Positions 7,197 to 10,410 of a stretch of DNA of 10,410 nt are shown piece after piece. The notes below the pieces were generated by a model. That model was not told where the DNA came from. It searched no databases and was given only the letters and a program-made list of their open reading frames with translations. The position numbers and the translations under genes were made by a program. This stretch comes from an uncultured Eubacteriales bacterium. Lineage in GTDB: Bacteria; Bacillota; Clostridia; Lachnospirales; Anaerotignaceae. The stretch lies in NCBI GenBank assembly GCA_900548595.1, contig URLB01000073.1, forward strand, positions 1 to 10,410, read 5' to 3'. Positions within the stretch are counted from its first letter, which is position 1. Each line of letters opens with the position of its first letter.

Positions 7197-8083
7197 GACA
7201 GTACACTTCCTTTTAAAATACTCGTGTTTTTTTTCATAGCCTCTATATATCTGTCTTGAGAATAATCGCCTGTAAGAACGGGATCGAGAATAATAACCTC
7301 GGCGTCCGTTTCAGCGGCTATCGTATCGGCGAGAACTTTTGAGGCATCATCTGCGGCTATAAGCAGACGTATGTTTTCCGATTTTACGTTTGTTATTATC
7401 TCGGCAAGTTCTTTAGCCGAAGGAGTTTGGTTTTCATCCATAGCGACGCAGAATTCAATGTCCAGTCCGTAAGTAAGCTCTAAATACTCGTACGCTTCAT
7501 TAAATACGACTGCTTTTTTATGACCGAAATCAGGACATTCTAAGGAATTTATGCGTTCTATAAAAGAAGCTGTATTTTTTTTGAAAACTTCGGCATTGTC
7601 GGGACATATTGCGCTTAAGACCTTGCATATATTATCAGCCTGCACGGCGGCGTTTTCGGGGTACATCCAGAAATGAGGATTACTCTCATGCGAATGGCCT
7701 TCGCTATGCTCGTGTTCAGGTTCGTCAAGCTTTGTTACTCCTTCGGATGTATCGATTATATTAAGGTCGGGAAAAAGCTCCAGAGCATTATCAAGGAAGC
7801 TTTCCATTCCTCCGCCGTTTACTATAAACAAATCAGCTTGATTGAGTTTACGCATATCTCCGGATGAAAGCTGGTAATCATGCAGGCAGCCTGTCTGGGG
7901 CTGAGCCATATTTTCGAGAGATATTCCTTCTGCGTCTCCGATAACATTTTGCGCTATAATATAAATTGGATAGAAAGAGGCGACAACATTTAAATTTTCA
8001 CTTTCCGCTTTATATGAATCGGAGCAGGCTGAAAGTGAAAACGCTATTATAACCGATAATAAAATATATCTGAGTTTTTTCAT
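7193..8083 (-). CDS. znuA: Metal-binding lipoprotein of the ABC transporter, ZnuA type (cluster A-I)
   Basis: This 296-aa substrate-binding protein captures a divalent metal outside the membrane and hands it to the permease. It has a lipoprotein signal (MKKLRYILLS..., lipobox LSAC) with C20 as lipid anchor. Metal-site residues expected in the family are H68 (GCLHDYQL), H137 (NPHFWMYP) and D267 (ILDPVL). Between them, residues 118-137 form a His/Glu-rich loop (EHEHSEGHSHES), typical of zinc-type proteins. At the third ligand position, usually His in ZnuA or Glu in Mn-type proteins, this protein has Asn195 (VFNEAYEYL), with Glu196 next to it. The start ATG 8083-8081 gives a standard signal peptide; the only ribosome site is a short GGTGA 4 nt upstream. 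First gene of the operon; zinc is likely but not certain. Confidence 0.92.
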   Translation of the reverse strand: MKKLRYILLSVIIAFSLSACSDSYKAESENLNVVASFYPIYIIAQNVIGDAEGISLENMAQPQTGCLHDYQLSSGDMRKLNQADLFIVNGGGMESFLDNALELFPDLNIIDTSEGVTKLDEPEHEHSEGHSHESNPHFWMYPENAAVQADNICKVLSAICPDNAEVFKKNTASFIERINSLECPDFGHKKAVVFNEAYEYLELTYGLDIEFCVAMDENQTPSAKELAEIITNVKSENIRLLIAADDASKVLADTIAAETDAEVIILDPVLTGDYSQDRYIEAMKKNTSILKGSVLS

Positions 8084-8132
8084 TTTTTCACCGCTTTTCT
8101 AAATGCAAATCAGTTGTATATTGATAAAGGTT

Positions 8133-8162
8133 ATTATATTAGCGTACGAGACCGTATGTCAA
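8133..8162 (-). promoter_or_regulatory. Promoter of the metal uptake operon
   Basis: On the - strand, TTGACA (8162-8157) and TATAAT (8138-8133) are separated by 18 nt, both perfect matches to the sigma-A consensus. Transcription would start near 8126, leaving a leader of about 43 nt. A small dyad ATCA-N9-TGAT (8109-8112 and 8122-8125) lies just inside the leader and is a possible operator for a Fur/Zur-type repressor, but it is short and does not match a consensus I know. Confidence 0.75.
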
Positions 8163-8170
8163 TGTTTTTG

Positions 8171-8199
8171 TTGCCAACGTCGGGAAGATATGATATATT
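8171..8199 (+). promoter_or_regulatory. Promoter of the TSCPD gene
   Basis: TTGCCA (8171-8176) and TATATT (8194-8199) are separated by exactly 17 nt. Transcription would begin near 8206, about 39 nt before the TSCPD start codon. The -35 is only 8 bp from the -35 of the divergent metal operon, so the two promoters are back to back and a protein bound between them could affect both. Confidence 0.55.
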
Positions 8200-8244
8200 T
8201 CGGATTATAGTTTAAAACAAAATTAATGAAAGGATGTGTGTATA

Positions 8245-8499
8245 ATGAGATACAGATATGAAACAAAGGGAACATGTTCAAGACTTATTGAATTCAGCGT
8301 TGAGGACGGAATATTAAAAGATGTAAAATATACCGGAGGATGCAGCGGAAATCTTCAGGGAATATCGAAGCTTGTTGAAGGAATGAAGGTTGAAGACGTT
8401 ATTGAAAAACTGAGAGGTATCGGCTGCGGCGCAAAAGGAACAAGCTGTCCGGATCAGCTTTCAAGAGCTTTGGAAGCAGTTGTAAAAAAAGAGGACTAA
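8245..8499 (+). CDS. TSCPD domain protein, four-cysteine (TIGR03905-like), unknown function
   Basis: This 84-aa protein consists of a single TSCPD domain, named for its TSCPD motif at residues 66-70. The domain also occurs at the C-terminus of some B12-dependent ribonucleotide reductases, and small stand-alone versions are common in Clostridia without an established role. It has four cysteines (C11 in GTCSRLIEF, C33 in TGGCSGN, C61 and C68 in IGCGAKGTSCPD), which suggests metal or Fe-S binding or redox chemistry. ATG 8245 is chosen over in-frame codons at 8236 because AAAGGA (8229-8234) sits 10 nt upstream. It is monocistronic and divergent from the metal uptake operon; a link to metal status is possible but is inference from position only. 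Confidence 0.88.
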   Translation: MRYRYETKGTCSRLIEFSVEDGILKDVKYTGGCSGNLQGISKLVEGMKVEDVIEKLRGIGCGAKGTSCPDQLSRALEAVVKKED

Positions 8500-8503
8500 T
8501 TTC

Positions 8504-8570
8504 GCTTTGACAAAGCATGTGATGTGCCGCCGATAATCATGTTGTGAAAATAAATATTAAATACGGCGGT
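8504..8570 (+). other. Two weak dyads after the TSCPD gene
   Basis: GCTTTG-A-CAAAGC (8504-8516) is a compact 13-bp dyad right after the TSCPD stop. CCGCCG (8527-8532) and CGGCGG (8564-8569) form a 6-bp stem, 7 with a G-U pair, around a long AT-rich loop. Neither is followed by a real T-run, so a terminator is doubtful, though some stop is expected here. The first dyad contains TTGACA (8507-8512), which lies 19 nt before GATAAT (8532-8537), a possible weak second promoter for the rpmG operon. Nothing else is seen in the 195-nt gap up to rpmG apart from the promoter and leader listed separately. Confidence 0.25.
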
Positions 8571-8586
8571 TTAACAAAGTTTATTA

Positions 8587-8615
8587 TTGACAAAGGCTCG
8601 TACCTGTGCTAACAT
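8587..8615 (+). promoter_or_regulatory. Strong promoter of the rpmG-secE-nusG cluster
   Basis: TTGACA (8587-8592) and TAACAT (8610-8615) are separated by 17 nt, and a TGC directly before the -10 (8607-8609) gives an extended -10. This is the best + strand promoter in the window, as expected for a ribosomal/transcription operon. Transcription should start near 8622, at the base of the leader hairpin. Confidence 0.8.
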
Positions 8616-8625
8616 CGGTATGATT

Positions 8626-8661
8626 GGCATAGGTATGCTTATTTAAGCACGCCTTTTTGCC
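8626..8661 (+). promoter_or_regulatory. Leader hairpin ahead of rpmG, possible attenuator
   Basis: GGTATGCTT (8632-8640) pairs with AAGCACGCC (8645-8653) with one mismatch and one G-U pair around the loop ATTT. Five T residues follow (8654-8658). An outer GGCA/TGCC pair (8626-8629 with 8658-8661) could enclose the stem. It occupies almost the first 40 nt of the predicted transcript. The T-run is short, so it could be a weak attenuator, a protein-binding leader, or a 5' stabilising stem. Confidence 0.5.
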
Positions 8662-8694
8662 GGTATTAAAATCAAATAACAGGAGGTGGAAGTT

Positions 8695-8844
8695 GTGAGG
8701 ACAAGAATTACCTTAGCATGTACAGAGTGCAAGCAGAGAAACTACAGTACTACAAAGGACAAAAAGGTTAAACCCGATAGAATGGAAACAAAGAAATACT
8801 GCAGATTCTGCAAAACACACACACTCCATAGAGAAACAAAGTAA
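8695..8844 (+). CDS. rpmG: Ribosomal protein bL33, zinc-ribbon (C+) form
   Basis: This 49-aa protein is the small large-subunit ribosomal protein bL33. The sequence begins MRTRITLACTECKQRNY and contains the usual METKKYCRFCKTHTLHRE block. Two CxxC pairs (C9/C12 and C36/C39) mark the zinc-binding C+ form. It starts at GTG 8695, preceded by AGGAGG (8681-8686) with 8 nt between; the in-frame GTG at 8686 falls in that ribosome site. Length is normal. It is the first gene of the cluster, with secE 21 nt downstream. Its need for zinc is of interest because a zinc-type uptake operon lies just upstream, though the two are separately transcribed. Confidence 0.97.
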   Translation: MRTRITLACTECKQRNYSTTKDKKVKPDRMETKKYCRFCKTHTLHRETK

Positions 8845-8865
8845 AATCTGAAAGGAGTGAAACCG

Positions 8866-9141
8866 ATGGAAGAACTTAAAACTACAAACCCAAATGAAAA
8901 AAACGAAGTGAAAAAAGCGTCTTCTAACAAAAATACTAAGAAGAGTGAAAAACAGGGACTTTCAGCTAAAATTGCGGATTGCAGAGCTGAAGCTAAAAAA
9001 ATTATATGGCCTAACCGTCAGACAATAAGAAAAAATACGGTTACCGTAATTTTTACATCATTAATAATCGGTGCTATTATATTCGGAATGGATACTGTTT
9101 ATACAACAGTTTTAAACTTGCTCATTGGCCTTGTGGCCTGA
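8866..9141 (+). CDS. secE: Preprotein translocase subunit SecE
   Basis: SecE is the small membrane subunit that clamps SecY in the SecYEG protein-export channel. The 91-aa protein is of the short, single-span type. It has a long Lys/Asn-rich N-terminal tail (about residues 1-35), then the conserved amphipathic part with EAKKIIWPNRQTIRKNTVTV (42-61), then one C-terminal membrane helix (about 60-90). ATG 8866 is chosen because AAAGGAG (8851-8857) is 8 nt upstream; the in-frame GTG 8857 overlaps that site. It lies in the standard bacterial order between rpmG and nusG, 20 nt before the nusG start. Confidence 0.96.
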   Translation: MEELKTTNPNEKNEVKKASSNKNTKKSEKQGLSAKIADCRAEAKKIIWPNRQTIRKNTVTVIFTSLIIGAIIFGMDTVYTTVLNLLIGLVA

Positions 9142-9161
9142 TTTAAAAAAGGATGATTGCT

Positions 9162-9704
9162 ATGTCGGAAGAAATCAATAAGCCTGCCGAGGCTGAAAGC
9201 AGATGGTATGTAGTGCATACTTATTCGGGATATGAAAATAAGGTGAAGGCGAATATTGAAAAAATCGTTGAAAACCGTGGTATGCAGGACCAGATACATG
9301 AGGTCAGCGTGCCTGTACAGGAAGTTGTCGAGGTTAAAAACGGACAGAAAAAAACTGTACAGAGAAAGATTTTCCCCGGATATGTACTCATCAAAATGTT
9401 TATGAACGAGGATACTTGGTATGTCGTAAGAAATACCAGAGGCGTAACAAGCTTTGTAGGGCCTGAAAGTAAACCTGTTCCTCTTACACCTGAAGAGGTA
9501 ATAATGATGGGTATAGAAACTCATGCAGAAAACTTTGACATGGAAGTCGGAGATACGGTAAAAGTCGTTTTCGGCGCTTTTGCGGACTCCGTAGGAAAAA
9601 TCGTTGAAATTAATGAGCAGAAAAAGACGGTTACCGTCAATCTTTCAATATTCGGTCGTGAGACACCGGTTGAGTTTGAATATAATCAGATTATTAAAAT
9701 GTAA
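9162..9704 (+). CDS. nusG: Transcription termination/antitermination factor NusG
   Basis: NusG binds RNA polymerase through its N-terminal NGN domain and Rho, ribosome or nucleic acid through its KOW domain. The 180-aa protein has the NGN start RWYVVHTYSGYENKVKANIE (14-33), the FPGYVLIKM block (71-79), the VRNTRGVTSFVG segment (89-100) and a C-terminal KOW domain (about 126-180; VGDTVKVVFGAFADSVGKI). ATG 9162 is preferred over ATG 9153 because AAAGG (9148-9152) is then 9 nt away, while 9153 directly abuts it. Length and domains are complete. Confidence 0.97.
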   Translation: MSEEINKPAEAESRWYVVHTYSGYENKVKANIEKIVENRGMQDQIHEVSVPVQEVVEVKNGQKKTVQRKIFPGYVLIKMFMNEDTWYVVRNTRGVTSFVGPESKPVPLTPEEVIMMGIETHAENFDMEVGDTVKVVFGAFADSVGKIVEINEQKKTVTVNLSIFGRETPVEFEYNQIIKM

Positions 9705-9720
9705 TTTCGTTCGTTTTTGG

Positions 9721-9778
9721 ATGCGCGTAGAAATCGTTCGCGCGTGGGAGGGTGAATTTTTACCCCGTTAATTACCAC
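9721..9778 (+). promoter_or_regulatory. Structured leader of the rplK-rplA operon, probable L1-binding site
   Basis: Two stems lie between nusG and rplK. ATGCGCG (9721-9727) pairs with CGCGCGT (9739-9745). GTGG (9744-9747) pairs with CCAC (9775-9778), with GGGT/ACCC (9750-9753 with 9762-9765) inside and an asymmetric internal loop (GA opposite CGTTAATTA). Two short helices split by an asymmetric loop are what is known of L1 target sites, and L1 regulates this operon in E. coli, so autoregulation by the rplA product is inferred. The two stems share 9744-9745 and cannot both form fully. A weak promoter (TTGAGT 9670, TATTAA 9692, 16 nt apart) may lie in the end of nusG. Confidence 0.5.
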
Positions 9779-9799
9779 ATTTAATAGGAGGTGCCGATA

Positions 9800-10225
9800 A
9801 TGGCAAAGAAAGTAACAGGTTATATTAAATTACAGATTCCGGCAGCTAAAGCAACGCCGGCTCCCCCGGTTGGCCCCGCTCTTGGTCAGCACGGTGTAAA
9901 CATCATGGGATTCTGCAAGGAATTCAATGAAAAAACAGCTTCACAGGCTGGTCTTATCATCCCTGTTGTTATTACAGTATATCAGGATAGAAGCTTCACA
10001 TTCATTACAAAGACTCCTCCCGCAGCCGTTCTTCTTAAGAAGGCTTGCAAGATTGAGTCCGGTTCAGGCGTACCCAACAAAACTAAAGTAGCTAAGATTT
10101 CCAAAGATGAAGTTATGAAAATCGCGGAAATGAAAATGCCCGATCTTAACGCTGCAAACCTTGATTCCGCATACAGCATGATCTGCGGTACAGCAAGAAG
10201 CATGGGTATTGTTGTAGAGGAATAA
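9800..10225 (+). CDS. rplK: Ribosomal protein uL11
   Basis: uL11 binds the GTPase-associated region of 23S rRNA with the L10/L12 stalk and is needed for factor-dependent steps and the stringent response. The 141-aa length is standard. The proline-rich N-terminal segment (PAAKATPAPPVGPALGQHGV) is followed by NIMGFCKEFN, and the C-terminal RNA-binding half has KTPPAAVLLKKAC and ends in RSMGIVVEE. ATG 9800 is chosen because AGGAGG (9786-9791) lies 8 nt upstream. rplA starts 13 nt after its stop, with a ribosome site overlapping that stop, so the two are cotranscribed. Confidence 0.98.
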   Translation: MAKKVTGYIKLQIPAAKATPAPPVGPALGQHGVNIMGFCKEFNEKTASQAGLIIPVVITVYQDRSFTFITKTPPAAVLLKKACKIESGSGVPNKTKVAKISKDEVMKIAEMKMPDLNAANLDSAYSMICGTARSMGIVVEE

Positions 10226-10238
10226 GGAGGGTACGATA

Positions 10239-10410
10239 ATGAAAAGAGGAAAGAAATATACAGAAAAAGCGAAACTTGTAGAAAAAGCTACGCTTTATGA
10301 TACAGAGGACGCAATCAAACTTGTACAGGATACATCTGTAGCAAAATTCGATGAGACAGTAGAAGCACATATTCGTTTGGGTGTTGACAGCAGACATGCT
10401 GATCAGCAGG
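10239..10410 (+). CDS. rplA: Ribosomal protein uL1, 5' part only
   Basis: uL1 forms the mobile L1 stalk of the large subunit and usually represses its own operon by binding the leader mRNA. Only the first 57 codons are present; the gene runs off the window. The start MKRGKKYTEKAKLVEK and the later KFDETVEAHIRLGVDSRHADQQ are the family's N-terminal blocks. ATG 10239 is preceded by AAGGAGGG (10224-10231), which overlaps the rplK stop codon. The frame is open to the end. Confidence 0.96.
   Translation, partial: MKRGKKYTEKAKLVEKATLYDTEDAIKLVQDTSVAKFDETVEAHIRLGVDSRHADQQ

Noticed and set aside
8101..8130. Classical Zur box in front of the metal operon
   Set aside because: Only a 4-bp half-site dyad (ATCA-N9-TGAT) is visible, and it does not match the Bacillus Zur consensus as I know it, so it is kept only as a weak candidate.
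8500..8690. Possible tRNA or riboswitch in the gap before rpmG
   Set aside because: No cloverleaf, T-loop or known aptamer core could be found; the gap is explained by a promoter, a leader hairpin and weak dyads.
9099..9524. 141-codon open frame on the - strand
   Set aside because: It is the shadow of nusG and the end of secE, with low-complexity composition and no supporting signals.

Overview
The window is AT-rich, has strong AGGAGG-type ribosome binding sites, and carries gene families and gene orders typical of Firmicutes. These include a class II galT, a GalK with an APGRTEMGGNHTDHQHG motif 1, a stand-alone TSCPD protein, and rpmG-secE-nusG-rplK-rplA. It most likely comes from an anaerobic gut-type clostridium (Clostridia); the genus cannot be read from the sequence. 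It looks like ordinary chromosome: no insertion sequence, prophage, CRISPR array or tRNA was seen.

Region 1 (1-5608, + strand) is galactose uptake and breakdown. It opens with the 3' end of a sugar ABC permease of the MglC type, followed by a perfect AT-rich dyad and a strong intrinsic terminator. A small coiled-coil plus membrane-anchor protein comes next, then the Leloir genes galK, galE, galT (class II) and galM, packed as one operon. A hairpin shared with the convergent operon closes the region. The gal genes would turn imported galactose into glucose-1-phosphate. galK is broken by a one-base frameshift in an A5 run at 1710-1714. An AGGAGG sequence lies 12 nt upstream of the run and an inverted repeat encloses it, so an error or mutation, transcript slippage and programmed -1 frameshifting are all open.

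Region 2 (5615-8162, - strand) is a three-gene metal uptake operon of the ZnuABC class: binding lipoprotein, ATPase, then permease. The genes overlap end to start, the permease probably starts at TTG, and the operon has a good promoter (TTGACA, 18 nt, TATAAT). The binding protein has Asn where zinc and manganese relatives usually have His or Glu as third ligand, so the metal is uncertain.

Region 3 (8171-8570, + strand) is a divergently transcribed 84-aa TSCPD protein with four cysteines and unknown function, sharing a 161-bp intergenic region with the metal operon.

Region 4 (8587-10410, + strand) is a transcription/translation cluster: a consensus promoter, a structured leader, rpmG (zinc-ribbon L33, 49 aa), secE, nusG, a second structured leader of probable L1-binding type, rplK, and the 5' part of rplA, which runs off the window. 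No wholly new system is evident. The points most worth checking are the galK frameshift, the dyad plus terminator directly ahead of the gal operon with its small membrane protein, the altered metal ligand, and the rpmG leader hairpin.
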